From Novakomyces olei (lineage: Eukaryota; Ascomycota; Novakomycetes; Novakomycetales; Novakomycetaceae): a stretch of 64,000 nt of DNA. The stretch covers positions 1,550,001 to 1,614,000 of the forward strand of contig JADEYG010000001.1 in the NCBI GenBank assembly GCA_016906335.1, read 5' to 3'. Shown here piece after piece: positions 12,601 through 24,800 of this stretch. Within the stretch, counting starts at the first letter, position 1, and every line of letters begins with the position of its first letter. A program made the translations under genes and the position numbers. The notes below the pieces were generated by a model. The model saw nothing but the letters and a program-made list of their open reading frames with translations. It was not told the origin of the DNA and did no database searches.

Positions 12601-13837
12601 CGTCGGCACAGGGTTCACATTCACTGATCAGGACGAGTGCACGAGCGGCAGGCTGCTTTTCTTCCGGCACCATTTGGACCAGCTCAAGCCAGATCAATCC
12701 TTATCAGATCACCCATCAAGCTCTGCATTGGAATTGGTGCATGCAGTGCAAATACGGGGAGCAGTTTATGCTGTTGATTGTACTCAAGACGTGCTCATGT
12801 GCGTTTATAATTCCACAATCGCCCGTTATGAATTGCCTTCAGACCGAGATCAGGATGATATTAGAGAGATTGCAGTAACCAAGACAGCAAGGGCGGCCAC
12901 TATTGTACTTTCCTTGCGTATTTTTAATGGGCATCTTGATCAAAGTACTAGTACTAGTACTAACCCTAACCCTAATACCAATATCAATACTAACCCTAAT
13001 ACCAGTGTCGATACAAACACTAGTGCTAGTGCTAGTGGTATTAGCCACAGGTATATAGTCATTGGAGACTTGATGAAATCAATCTCTGTATTTGACTTTG
13101 ATACACTCCAGCCTGTGGCGAGTGATGAGACTGGCGCTCTGTGGACAACTGCTGTTGGTGTATGGGAAAGGCAACTGCCTCGAGCCTCGTTTCTCGTGGC
13201 CGAGGCGGAGGGCAGTTTGGCTTTGCTAGAGACCGAGATTGCAGACAGTAATGAAGCGAATAGAGGCGGTGTATCTTGCGTTGGACGGTTCAAGTTTGGT
13301 GAGCTCGTAAACAAAATTGCACTAGCGCCCGTGGATGTTTCTGATGTCTCTGAGGGCACTGATGCTTATGATACGGAGAGGCCAATCACAGATGCCTCTG
13401 TTCTCGTAACCCCACACAGTCTGATGGCGACAGTGGACGGGAGTATTATCGCAGTGGGCAGAATCCGGGCAGACCATGTTGACCGGCTGATGCGTCTTCA
13501 GCGCAATATGGCGGCAATTGTTCATGGACCGGGTGGGACCAACTTGCTTTCGTACCGGGCAGTCAGTAACAGGAGTCTCGGTGGCAATGAAGGAAATGCT
13601 CTGGAGCCTTTCAGGTTTGTGGACGGTGACTTCCTTGAGCAGATGACTGATTACGATAAGCAACAGCTGCAGGATATTATTGATGGTCGTGTGGAGAACT
13701 ACAGATTGCCTCCCCGGCCAGTATCCTTGCCTGCTTCTGCCGTTGAAGGGGCGGGTAAAACCGTTGTCGATAAATTGCAGGGCGTTACACCGGAAATGGT
13801 ACAGCAATGGGTGGAAGAAATTGGCCGGATTCATTAG
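9648..13837 (+). CDS. DDB1: DDB1-like UV-damaged DNA-binding protein / Cullin4 adaptor
   Basis: Three-propeller scaffold that links DCAF substrate receptors to Cullin4 E3 ligases. Exons are 9648-9742, 9784-11259 and 11815-13837, giving 1197 residues, slightly above the usual ~1140. Intron 1 is 41 nt and its splicing gives LVISKSDWLEFYEIEADGLR, the DDB1/CPSF-A N-terminal strand pattern. Intron 2 is 555 nt and is almost entirely a 7-bp tandem array; splicing rejoins VGSLEMNAEI. The C-terminus (DGDFLEQMTDYDKQQLQ to VVDKLQGVTPEMVQQWVEEIGRIH) ends in the RIH tail typical of DDB1, which argues against CPSF160 or Rse1. A Thr/Asn/Ser-rich insert near 12945-13035 is encoded by hexamers that include CTAACCCTAACCCT. 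The identity is strongly supported; the exact first exon is inferred from splice signals. Confidence 0.92.
11307..11756. repeat. 7-bp tandem array (TTTGTCA)n inside DDB1 intron 2
   Basis: About 63 copies of TTTGTCA with a few TTTGCCA variants at the ends and one small insertion near 11620. The array fills most of the intron between donor 11260 and acceptor 11814. Because the unit is 7 bp and lacks stops, all three forward frames stay open and give a spurious CHLSFVI peptide repeat. Confidence 0.97.
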
Positions 13838-14343
13838 ATTATATGAATTAATATTAATAAAGAGATGAACAGTGGATAAAGAGAAGATTGATAAATTAAT
13901 AAATTATGAATAAACTATAGAGAGTAGGAAATAAAAGACGTGAATTGGCATATCTTGTAAAGAATAAAAGTGAGTAGTCTAATACGAATACAATACGGAC
14001 CAAATATGGGGTAGAGAGTGAGGATTAAATCAATGGCAAAAGTTTCTAATTAAATTACAGAATACGACTGCGGATACAAGGCACAAAAGAAGCTATTGGG
14101 TGTTGTACCCGTCAATCAAATTGACCCAAAATATAGCACGTTTACATTTTGCTACTCTAATCGACCACTCTTGAATAGATCATAGACCAAATGAATTTTT
14201 CCAATCACATCTACCTCATCCACCATCCTTCCCAATTTTACTTGAAATGCTAATCTAACCATTAATACATAAAGCAATGCTCCCTGTTGCCGATGTGAAG
14301 CTGCAGTTCATACATTCAGCTCATACATTCAGCTCGACCGTCC
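13838..14343. other. Convergent intergenic region
   Basis: AT-rich spacer between the 3' ends of DDB1 (+) and the MFS gene (-). Holds AATAAA-like words that could serve as poly(A) signals on both strands; nothing else is seen. Confidence 0.5.
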
Positions 14344-16302
14344 CTACTTTGAAGAAGACTCGGACGCCTCCTGGCTCGTATCGAACGATCCCAACTCTAC
14401 AACGCTCCGCGATTTAGCCTCGTCCGCACTATTCTCCAAATCTTCATCAAACGAGTTCATGGAAATTGCAGACCCGCGAGCATCAGAAAGAGGCATTCCG
14501 AAATCTTGATCGTCTTTCGCTGAAAGCTGCTTTTGGGATTTTTCTTGAGGCGGTAAATGCCTAGCCAAAGCTTTCAACTCTGCAATTTTATCGTACCTGT
14601 CCTGTACAGGGTCGTAGTACCTTTGCCTTTTCAATATAACGCGCTCATACATACTCAGATGCTGAGGGTTCACGGCCACACCGTGGTACTCGCTCTCTTG
14701 GCCGCGTAAAACATGAAGCCAGTATCTCTCTTGCTCGTGTAGGTCAAGGCCCGTAGTGTCCGGGACAAAGACGACAGTCAGCAGGAATCCAGCGAGTCCG
14801 AACCAGCAAACAACCCAAAACTTGACTCGATCGTCCACGTAGTTGTAGAGGATTGCCGGCGCAAGAGCTCCCAATTTACCACAGGCAGCGGACAAGCCAT
14901 GGGCAGTTGCACGAATTGGTGCAGGATAGACTTCAGCAGCAAGCAGGAAAGTAGTAGCATTTGGTAATTGCCCCCAAAACGAAGAGAAAAAATATAAAAA
15001 TTGAAAGACATGAATAGGCGTCCCACGTTCCCGCAACTTGTCAAACAAGGCAGCTGAAATTATAAAGATTATAAAGACAGCGATAAAGCCAAGTCCTTGC
15101 ATACGTCGACGGCCGACGAATTTGTTGTCGATAATAAAGGCAGCTGTATAATACCCCGCCAGAGCACAGCCCACATTTACCAGATTCCATAGCCAATTGT
15201 CCACGACTGTACCATCGGGCGAAATAACACGGATAAAATTGCCCTGGAAGATTTTATTGCCGTAGAAGAAGAAATCATTGCAGAACCAGGCCATTGTAGT
15301 GGCCAACAGTCGATGCCAGTAATGAGAAAAGACGAGGCGCAAAGACCGTACATCGTACCCCGTCACTCCTTCCCGCTTTTTCGCTGCCTCTAGTTCAGTG
15401 TCTGAAGTCCTCTGGCGGAAAGCTCTGTGGTAAAGCATCCAAGCCGTAAGCAGGCCCATAATCCCAAACTGTACACGGAACGTTACTTGTCCCGTCAGAG
15501 GGGAATATGGTTCAGCGCCAGAGCCGTTATTGCAGATGGCTACCATAATTAAAAGCACTGCTTGATTAGCAAACTGGCCCCAGCCTTGCATCAGGAAGGA
15601 GAGGGCCACATTACGGCCACGGTGGAGACGCTGGTCAGCGTCGCCAACTCGGGACGATGATTTGCTCGTCTTTGGTGGGGCTTCAACAGAGCTGCAGCCC
15701 GTAAGAGGGTACTCGCCACCAGCGGCAAAGGCATAGATAAAGATGCTCCAGGCATAGCAGATAACCCACCCGTTCATTGTTGTCCCCCACATGGCAGTGA
15801 GCATGGCAGTGCCCACGAGAAAAATAGCAGCGTCCTGTACGAGACCCCATTTACGACCCACCCAGTCGCCAATAACGCCCACCGTGATTTGGCCAATCAT
15901 AATGCCCACTATTTCCAGGTAGTCAACTGCAGCAATCCATGTCGGGTCGCATGTTGTATGGTGCTCCCAGCAGTCGGGCCATATTGAAGCAAAAAGGCTC
16001 TTCAAGTTCCCCACAGAGAAAAGGATGTAACCCTCGACGAAGAGACCCAGGCCGGGTACGACATAGTTGCTAAAGTACGAGGCGATAGGCCGTAGCGGAT
16101 TGCGTCGGAACTCGGAGGCAATTGCACTCAGCTCGTTGCGTGCAATCGCGTTTGATTGCTGTCTTATAAAGCGAGACCGCTCCTTCCATGGCAGATCTGC
16201 CCAGTAGACAAAATCTTTATACGAATCGCTGGGATAAAGTTCTTTTGCCAGTGCCGGATCGACCACGGAATCGGCGTCTTGTTCTCTTGTAGAATGACCC
16301 AT
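14344..16302 (-). CDS. MFS transporter, phosphate:H+ symporter-like family
   Basis: Membrane transporter of 652 residues, intronless. It has a long cytosolic N-terminus, then about twelve hydrophobic segments beginning with YFSNYVVPGLGLFVEGYILF. The loop signature GDWVGRKWG matches the MFS loop 2-3 motif; GGEYPLTG and GQLPNATTFLLAAEVYPAPIR match the conserved helix 4 and helix 10-11 regions of the fungal phosphate/organophosphate symporter group. The segment WFCNDFFFYGNKIFQGNFI is typical of that fungal clade. The C-terminal tail is acidic and Ser-rich. The frame is open 30 codons upstream of ATG 16302 but contains no ATG, so 16302 is the start. Substrate (inorganic phosphate, glycerophosphodiester or other) cannot be fixed. 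The gene is divergent from the acyl-CoA oxidase gene. Confidence 0.88.
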   Translation of the reverse strand: MGHSTREQDADSVVDPALAKELYPSDSYKDFVYWADLPWKERSRFIRQQSNAIARNELSAIASEFRRNPLRPIASYFSNYVVPGLGLFVEGYILFSVGNLKSLFASIWPDCWEHHTTCDPTWIAAVDYLEIVGIMIGQITVGVIGDWVGRKWGLVQDAAIFLVGTAMLTAMWGTTMNGWVICYAWSIFIYAFAAGGEYPLTGCSSVEAPPKTSKSSSRVGDADQRLHRGRNVALSFLMQGWGQFANQAVLLIMVAICNNGSGAEPYSPLTGQVTFRVQFGIMGLLTAWMLYHRAFRQRTSDTELEAAKKREGVTGYDVRSLRLVFSHYWHRLLATTMAWFCNDFFFYGNKIFQGNFIRVISPDGTVVDNWLWNLVNVGCALAGYYTAAFIIDNKFVGRRRMQGLGFIAVFIIFIISAALFDKLRERGTPIHVFQFLYFFSSFWGQLPNATTFLLAAEVYPAPIRATAHGLSAACGKLGALAPAILYNYVDDRVKFWVVCWFGLAGFLLTVVFVPDTTGLDLHEQERYWLHVLRGQESEYHGVAVNPQHLSMYERVILKRQRYYDPVQDRYDKIAELKALARHLPPQEKSQKQLSAKDDQDFGMPLSDARGSAISMNSFDEDLENSADEAKSRSVVELGSFDTSQEASESSSK

Positions 16303-17497
16303 TCCCTGGACTTTTTGTACCAGGAACGAGCTCTGGTTTGCGGGAAAGGTAAAGGGAGAAAGTATATAGTTATCAGGAGAGAAAACGATCAAAGGGATAA
16401 GAGTGCCGCTCCTTCACCGTGTCGCCCTATACTCGTGTGCTCGTTTGCTCACACGATGGGAGTTTTCTTTATTTTCTTTATTTTCTATACTATAATTTCT
16501 TTGCTCAGGGTTTTCATGGTACACAGCCTGATTAGCCTAATGTGGAGCGGAAAATTTCTCATTTGCATATTGATCACGACTCTTTTACACTATAAAGGGT
16601 CCCGTGGGTATTTTGGGTTACGTATAGGTGAAAGTAAGTATTGACTTGTGTATGACAAAACAGACTTTTCATGGCCAGTGCCAAGCTAATTTAAGATTAC
16701 TTGCTGATCCGGTGGGCATTCAGGTATTCCAAGATAAAGTCGTAGAAATAAAGGGGATCAGACGATATCAATTTTATCAATTTTTAGAGTAGCAAGTCGC
16801 TCGCGTGACAAATTGTTGTACATTATATGGAAAGCTACTTGCGACAATTTGGTTGACCCGTGTAAAATATATACAAAATTACGGGCTCATGACTCTATGC
16901 TCGACAAAAGACTACTTCATACTGTGAATAGTACACAAATGATGGTTTAAGCAGCTCAACTTCTTCTTTTTTCTTTATCACTTCAAGCCAGAAAATGGCG
17001 TTCCGTGCTTGAATAAAATGCTTGTGGCCCTTTCGACCTTGAATGCTTACACTTCAGTCCACTTGAATAGCTTCAGTTTTACGCCTGCTACTGTAAGCTT
17101 TACCGTCAAAGTAGCAGCAGCATTACTGTAGACAATAAGACTGTTATTTAGCAAACTGTACTTTGACACCACTGCCTAGCATTGTTAGGCACCTTGTATG
17201 GTGCCCCGTCATTTTATACAGAAAAACCGCGACACTGAAGAATCATCATGTGACTGTCAACTTGTCAAAAGTCTGGTAATGGCTAAGCATTTCTTCGGGA
17301 CAATATACGTGCCGAACGATGCCAGACCGAGACCCTCCCTCGGCTTATATTGCGGGGAAGCAGTTGTTGCTTGCGCGCATGTGATTGGATTAGAAAATAA
17401 AGTAATAAATAAATAAATATATGGAGACGTCTCCGGAATACGGCACTAGACAGTCGCGTTAATTACGGGCCATCTTTTTGCTTGCGTACGGCAAATA
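16303..17497. other. Divergent promoter region, MFS gene / acyl-CoA oxidase
   Basis: 1.2 kb without a credible gene. Contains T-rich tracts near 16450-16500 and, close to the acyl-CoA oxidase gene, a CCTCGG word (17338-17343) followed by a TATATT-like word. Confidence 0.5.
17338..17343 (+). promoter_or_regulatory. Possible fatty-acid response element (CCTCGG core)
   Basis: CCTCGG is the core bound by the FarA/FarB zinc-cluster regulators at beta-oxidation genes of filamentous ascomycetes. Here it lies 155 bp upstream of the acyl-CoA oxidase ATG. A six-base match can arise by chance, so this is only suggestive. Confidence 0.3.
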
Positions 17498-19860
17498 ATG
17501 ACTCTACCCGATCTGCCGGTGCAAGACACGGGCGCTATACTGCAGCATGAACGCTCGCGCTCAACCTTCCGTGCTCCGGATCTTACACGCCATATCTACG
17601 GGGACCGATTTTTGGAGGTAAAAAGGAACATTTTGGAGACTATGGAACGCGATCCAGCTCTCAGCAAGGCTCACAAATATAATCTGGGCAGAGTAGAGGC
17701 GTTCAAACGGGCGCTTGTTAGCTCTAAACGGCTGACTCAGCTTGCCAAAGACGAAAACTGGTCAATTGAAGAGTAAGTAGTATAGCACCAACCTGAAAAG
17801 CCAGCAAGCTTTTGTTTCCCTACAAGTCCTAACGCTGTAGAATTGCCACGGCGGACTGGATGTACGATGAACCGGGGCCTTATGGGCTTCACAAGAGCAT
17901 GTATCTCATAACGCTGGCAAACCAGACTACAGCTGCTCAAAAGGAAGCCTTCTTTCTACCGGCCCTTGCTTACAAGCATATTGGATGCTATGCTCAAACG
18001 GAACTGGGCCACGGATCAAACGTTCAAGGACTGGAGACTCTGGCCACGTATGACCACGCTCGTCGTGAATTTGATATCCACTCGCCAACATTGACGAGCG
18101 CCAAGTGGTGGATCGGTTCACTCGGCCGTACTGCTAATCATGCGATCGTAATGGCTCAGCTAGTGATTGACGGGAAACGGCACGGGCCTCACCCTTTTGT
18201 CGTCAATATCAGGGACGTCAAGACTCATAAACGTACCCCCTACCCCCTCTTTTTTTATTATTTCTTATTATTTTTTAATTATTTTTTAGTTTTTTTTTTG
18301 GTTTTTTTTTTTTTTAATTTTTTTGTTTTTGCTAGATCCAAGTACTAATTCCAGCTCTTCCCGGAATTACAGTGGGCGATATTGGACCCAAAGCAGGCTA
18401 CAATACGATGGACAATGGGTACCTTTTACTGGATCATGTGCGTGTCCCGCACTTCAATATGCTGGCAAAGTATTCGAGCATTAATGAAAACGGAGTCTAC
18501 CAAAGACCTCCTCAGGCAAAACTGGCCTATGGAACGCTGACATGGGTGCGTTCTACTATTGTTATGGAAGCACGGTTGACGGTTGCCCGGTCTGCCACTG
18601 TTGCTCTTCGTTATACTGCTATTAGGCGACAATTCACGGACCGTGAGCAAGCAGGTAATAGCACGGGCGAAACGCCTACTCTTGATTATACCATGGTCCA
18701 GTACCGGCTGCTGCCTATAATGGCACAGGCATTCGCCATGCATTATACGGGTTCTTTAATGGGGATCCTGTACTCTGCGAATAAAAAGCAGATGAAGTCT
18801 GGCAATTTTGATCTTCTTGCTGATTTGCACGCCTCTTCTAGTGGACTTAAATCCTTATGTACAACGTAAGTGGAGGAATACGTTATCAGGACTGAAGTTT
18901 TTTTTATTACGAAAATAATTTAAGCCTGCTTCGTCGTCTTATCTCACTAACTCATGTACAGTATGGCTTCAGATGCTATAGAAACGTGCCGACGTGCTAT
19001 GGGCGGCCACGGATTCAGCATGTACAGCGGGCTTGCACACTTGTACCAAAACTACTGTATGGTTATTGATAGCTTTTCAATGCTAACTGTCAGTGCCTAA
19101 TGTTACTTGGGAAGGAGACAACTATATGCTCACTCAGCAAGTCGCACGCTACTTGCTCAAAACGGCTCGGGCTGTGAAAAATGGAGAGGCTTCGGCGGGA
19201 ACGGCTAATCCTACGATTGGCTATCTCAAAGACTACATTTCCAACCCGGAATTCAAGGCTTCCGGCAATTTGCGGGACGAGAAAACCCTATTGCATTTGT
19301 TTGGGCATCGGGCGGCATTTATGGTCTTGCAAGTAGAACGTGAACGCGATGTGGACAAGGCTACATGGAATTCACTGCTTGTTGATTTCTACAATTTATC
19401 AGTTGCGCATTGCCAGTACGTTATGGTACAGGCATTTGCTCAGGGCTTGGAGCGTGCTTCGTCTCGTGTAGAGCCTGAAACTCTGCAAGTTTTGCGCAAA
19501 CTATTTTGTCTATTTTGCCTTCATACACTGGAGAACAAGAGCGCCGAATTCCTCTACTCGGGCTGCGTTGATGGAGAGCTGGTGTTCCAAGTCAAGAGGC
19601 AAGTAATGTCGCTCCTGGAAGAATTGCGCCCCGAGGCAATTGCACTCACCGATGCTTGGGATATTCCTGATTACGTACTACAATCGAGTCTTGGTCGATC
19701 TGATGGCAAAGTGTACCAGGATATGTTTGAGCGTGCTGCCGGTAATCCGCTCAACGCGGTTGATTTCAACGTCGACTACCGCGACCCACAGATTGTCATG
19801 GGGGAAGAGCCTAGTGAGCATCTGCGGGCCATTTTGTCACACAGTAAATCTAAACTATAG
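17498..19860 (+). CDS. POX1: Peroxisomal acyl-CoA oxidase, five exons
   Basis: FAD enzyme catalysing the first step of peroxisomal beta-oxidation (acyl-CoA to trans-2-enoyl-CoA plus H2O2). Exons are 17498-17772, 17841-18232, 18355-18865, 18962-19056 and 19094-19860, giving 679 residues, the usual length. Introns are 68, 122 (T-rich), 96 and 37 nt. Every junction restores a conserved motif: ENWSIEEIATADWMYDEPG, THKPLPGITVGDIGPK, CTTMASDAIETCRRAMGGHG and YLPNVTWEGDN. The last holds the Glu expected as catalytic base. CYAQTELGHGSNVQGLET is the family flavin-domain signature. The protein ends in SKL, a textbook PTS1 peroxisomal import signal. The 37-nt intron 4 is among the shortest in the window. 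Identity and structure are very secure. Confidence 0.96.
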
Positions 19861-20060
19861 AGAATGTGCAAAGAATCAATATGGAGTGTAGTAATATGAA
19901 TATGTGAAGCAGTGCGTTTCCAGCGACTCAATTCTAAACAAAGTCCTAATTGGGAACACATTTATACATTATTATTTCAAACATAATATATATATATATA
20001 TATTCTATAAAATCAGGTCTTGTCCAATTCAATCGTCTTTAATGGTTGAATTGAATTAGA

Positions 20061-20133
20061 GGTCGGGTGGCGCAATTGGTAGCGCGCGAGACTACGAATC
20101 TCGAGGTTGAGGGTTCGAGCCCCTTCTCGATCG
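20061..20133 (+). tRNA. tRNA-Arg (ACG)
   Basis: A 73-nt cloverleaf without intron. The acceptor stem GGTCGGG pairs with CTCGATC using two G-T pairs; the anticodon stem CGAGA/TCTCG encloses the loop CTACGAA with anticodon ACG (read as ICG); the T loop is TTCGAGC. A T run follows directly as a Pol III terminator. The CCA end is not encoded. Confidence 0.95.
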
Positions 20134-20136
20134 GCC

Positions 20137-20146
20137 TTTTTTTTTT
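20137..20146 (+). terminator. Pol III terminator of tRNA-Arg
   Basis: Run of about ten T residues starting four bases after the discriminator base, the standard RNA polymerase III stop signal. Confidence 0.85.
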
Positions 20147-21870
20147 TCTTTAATAGAGCTTTGCGTTTTGCCCAAGTCTGTCTGTCTTATTAGCTGCAAA
20201 GTCACCTTTTTATCATATTTTTTTTTCACTGTCCGTATGCAATTGCGACATATGTGGATCATCCTTCCGGGTCAATAAAAGCGGTTGCCCAACGTACCAA
20301 ACAAGAACATGCTTTTACAATTAACTTATTTTCTATCATGTGAGCGTTCTGCCGTATCATGTGGATACTACGTGACTAGTTTAACATTAAGAACCAAGTA
20401 GAACATGTACAAACATGTACACGACATGTGGGTGTTTTAACAAGCGCGTGCGGATGGAGCGTGTGCACAATAGCTCGGCCGCCTGATACAAATCAAATGA
20501 GCGCCACTGTATAAATATCAATTCAATACACTTTGGTGGAAGCGTTAAACATCTTTGAAATATGACTCAAAACTGCAACACGTCAATTTATCTAGATTTT
20601 TTGGCTAAACACGCCGGCTTTAATTGATGTCTCTGCATGTTTCTCAGCTATATACAATATTATGGTAGGCGATCGCACAGAAAAGCTTCTACCACGTTTC
20701 CCCTTGAAAGAGAACCTTGAAAGAAATACCATACTCTAAAATCGCCATGTTCAGGGTTTTCTCATCATATTTACTGTGTATAGTGCGCGTAGGAAGCGTT
20801 CGTGAGGTATAGTGGCGCACTGCTATCCTGCTACGCTGGCGTCCCAGGGCAGCCGGTTTTTAGTATTGTTTGCCATTGGCAGTAGTGCAAGGAATACAGC
20901 TCGAGAGAGTCTGACTGCATTATAGTTTATGTCTTTGGTTGGATTGCAATCGGGTTCCAAAAATGGCTCAAGTAGCCGACACTTTGAATAATATAGGATG
21001 TATTGCACTACGAATTGCAGTTAAAATTCAATATAAATCCGAGAGTAGTACACGTTTGCAATTGCAATTGCAATCGCAATTGGACCTTGAAAAAAGAAAC
21101 AAAAGCGATTTCCAAAAACCCCAATATTAGGACAGCCATGCAGCCAGTCACGCACAAGCAACTCCACGCTAATCCCAGTATTGGACGGGAAACTCGTTCT
21201 TCCACCACAACAGCCGCCGTGTGATCGGCAAAGTGCTATATATAGACTAATCGCCAAAATACCCAGAAAACAACGAGTAAATAAATAAACCGCCAACTTT
21301 TGGCGTGAAAATAAAAGGTCAAGCAAGCTGCGCCAAAAGATTCTTTTTCAAAGTATAATTAATGTATAGGAAATAATACGCAAGTAAGACAGTCCACAGA
21401 CAATTAATTATTATCTGAGATTAAAGAAGACAAAATCGACGAGACGAGGAGGCAAAAGGACGAAGAGTGTCTTGTACGAGTACATGCAGGGATCCCTTAA
21501 TTTGTCTACGCGTCTGTAAAGTCTCTATTCCCGTATCTCTTTCCATATAGCAATTACGATCTGCTGGATAGGCGTTTGGACTGACTGGGGACTCGTGGAT
21601 CGGTCAGGAGCAGTTACCTTTTGATCAAATTAGCAACGAAAATTAGGGTAAACACGTCCATTGTGGCAGGGCAAGGGGCTTGAAGCAGCAAAGACTCTAA
21701 CTCGCACGTGTACTATTGCTTTAAAGCTGCGCATACTTTTCAGTTCATCGACCCTCTTGATCACCCACCCGTATTTACCATCCTCCGAGTCTGAGCAAAG
21801 TCCCGTCCCGAGAGCATCGGACGCCAAGTCAGCACCCAAAAACGCGCGAGCGCGTCCCACTCTTGACGCG
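20147..21870. other. Long upstream region of the four-RRM gene
   Basis: 1.7 kb without a credible gene. It contains three ACATGT palindromes clustered at 20404-20430 and an overlapping TTGCAA-type repeat at 21055-21082. From 21661 the frame of the next gene is open but without ATG. A long 5' UTR with upstream ATGs is plausible for an RNA-binding regulator of this kind. Confidence 0.45.
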
Positions 21871-24800
21871 ATGGCACGTGCACACTCGCCAACGCGGTCA
21901 CGTGGGGATAGTGGGCTTCACTCTGCCATAGTAGACACTGTCGACCGGGCTGAGGAGGCAGACGAGAGTGATAACCGCAGCATCAGCAGCAATTCGGGCA
22001 CGCTAGAAGATTTACGCGTACACGACTCGGAGGGAGTTGCCTCGTCACCGCTTACAAAGCCAAGTAAAAGCAGTGAGACCAATGGCAACGGGGACTTGAG
22101 CAAGGACGATAGTCCTTTACAGCCTTGTGCAAACGGCACTTATCCGGCCGATTCTAGGGCCGACGGCAAATCTGCAAAACAAAGCACGAAAACGGCAGCA
22201 CTGCGTAACACTAAAGACACGACAAAGTCACGTGCGCCATCGAGACTGACTCCTGGAGCGTATGAGAAGTCACGTGGCCCTTACGCGTCGACTCGCAATG
22301 GGAGCCGTGTTGCGAGTGCCGCCTCGTCGCTTGGCTCGTCTGCTTTTGAAACGCCTCCGCCAGCTGGCCGACGGTCCGGCTCAAAATCCCAAAACAGCCA
22401 TCACAGTAATCATCAGCATCCTCATCATCTTCATCATCTTCATCATCAACAGCAGCATTATACATCAGCCAACAATTCCCATGTTAATACCACTTCTCAG
22501 CACCATCACTCGCGGGCGAGAAACGCTCCGCCGAGTCCATTACTTGTTCAAACACCTTCGTCACTACAGTCACCCGGTCTGGACTTGAAGTACATCAGCT
22601 CTGGTGGGGGTCACCCGCTTTTGCCCACGGGTCTGCTTATGGGAAGCCCTTTCACGCCAGGATCGCCTTCTGCTTTTACTACTCCTTCCTTCCACTCACT
22701 CACTCCTCTCCATACCGCTGGCCACTCGCCGAGTATTGGATTTCTGCCGTTTACTGCTAATTCATCAGCCGCTGCCGCAGCAGCAGCAGCAGCAGCAGCG
22801 GCAGCAGCGGCAGCAGCTTCAGCTGCTCACAACCATCACTATGCGCTTCATCCACTAAGCAATAACAATAACAATAACAATAACAATAACAATAATAATC
22901 ATTCGTTAGGAAACTCGTCTTTTTCTCAGCGACTAGCATCACGCTCTCTCAATTTTCACACAGGCGGAAAGAGTGGGGGTAGCGGGTCAGCAGGCTCTAG
23001 CAAGGAGAAGAGTGCGTCTGGAAATACTACGAGTGCCGATATTCTGCGGTCAGTTTCACGGTCAAGTGGGGGAACAGGCGGAAGCAGTAGCAGCAACAAC
23101 AATAGCGGTTTTAGTAATAATAACAGCAACAGCAATCTAGGCGTGGCCGCCAGTACGGCGGCAACGGATACATCAGCAGCGGGTGAGAACAACGGGATAG
23201 TGAAACCAACGTCTGCCATGAACTCTTCGTCTTTGCTTCCAAGGACGGTTTACCTCGGCAATATGACGGCTAATCTGAGCTGGGAAGAAGTGTTTAATGC
23301 TATTCGCTACGGGCCCATTGAATCGGCCAAGCATTTACCGGAAAAGTCTTGTGTTTTTATTACGTTTGTGGACTCACAGGCAGCGAATGCCTTCTTCCAG
23401 GAGGCCTCAACACGCAAAATCGTGATACAAGGCAACGAGATCAAAATCGGCTGGGGCCGGTCTGCCGGGACAAAGCCTACAGGCCCCGTGCAAAAGGCCA
23501 TGCAGGCGCATAATGCTACCCGCAATGTATACATTGGCGCCCTGCCTGACGATGTAACCCTGGAAAAGTTGCAGCAGGTTATGGGGCAGTATGGCAGTAT
23601 TGACAAGATCAATATCGTCCGGGACAAGAGGATCGCGTTTGTTCATTATACGAGTATTGCAATGGCCGTAAAGGCCGTAGAAGCAATGCACGCTGACCCG
23701 GACTGGTCCGAGTCTTGGGTCAGTTATGGTCGGGATCGATGTGCAAAGCAGCAGCAATCGCAAAACCAGCAGCAGCAGCAAAATCAGCAGCAGCAATCTC
23801 GGAATAAATCGGGACCAGACTCGAGAATTTTTTCGCCAACAAGCGCGCAATCGCCTTTTCCAATCGACCAGTTCTTCCAAGGCGGCAGTCATATGGCTGA
23901 CAATAATAATGCAGCGGCAGCAGCAGCTGCTGCTGCTGCTCAGTTGGCTGCTTTTGCCCGATTTGCCCCGATGTACCAGCAGCAAATCCCGACAAATTCA
24001 CAAATGCTGTACGATTTTTACAGCCGGTTTGACCCGAATGCTACGCACGATAACCGTACCATCTACCTGGGAAATGTTCATCCGGAAACAACGCTGGAAG
24101 AAATCTGTAACGTTGTTCGTGGAGGCATTTTACAGCTGATTCGTTACTTGACAGACCGGCATATTGCTTTTATTACGTTTATTAATCCCTCAGACGCTCT
24201 ATCATTTTACCAGCTGGCGACTGTAAACGGGGTAATGATCCATAATCGCCGACTCAAGGTCGGCTGGGGCAAGAACCCGGGCGCTCTATCTCCGGCACTA
24301 CAGGCTGCAGTAGCTAATGGAGCTACTCGCAATATCTATGTGGGCAATGTGGACGAATCTATCACGGAGGACTGGCTACGTGACCTGTTTTCACAGTTTG
24401 GAGAGATTGAACTCGTCAATACTCTGCGGGAAAAGTCTTGTGCTTTTATTAATTTTACAAATATTGCAAACGCTATAAAGGCCCTCGACGGAGCCAGGTC
24501 GCTGGAGGAATGTGCTGCTCTAAAGATAAATTACGGTAAAGACCGGTGCGGCAATCCTCCACGCGTTCCCCTGCAGAGTAATCCTGCAGCAATGAGCAGC
24601 AATAATAATAATAATAATTTTAATCCTAATGGTACAAGTGGCATTACTGCCTCGCCTTTACTGCACGGGCACATGAGTAATAGTCCTGCTGGCGGATCGG
24701 GCGGAGGTGGACCTGTCGAGTTTGCTCCACAGGGTATTCCCTATCAGCATTACATGGGATTTCCGCCTTTTATACCCACGACTCTAGTGGACCCGGTTAC

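Noticed and set aside
16303-16392. 30-codon N-terminal extension of the MFS transporter
   Set aside because: No ATG; it begins with TTG and has no conserved feature.
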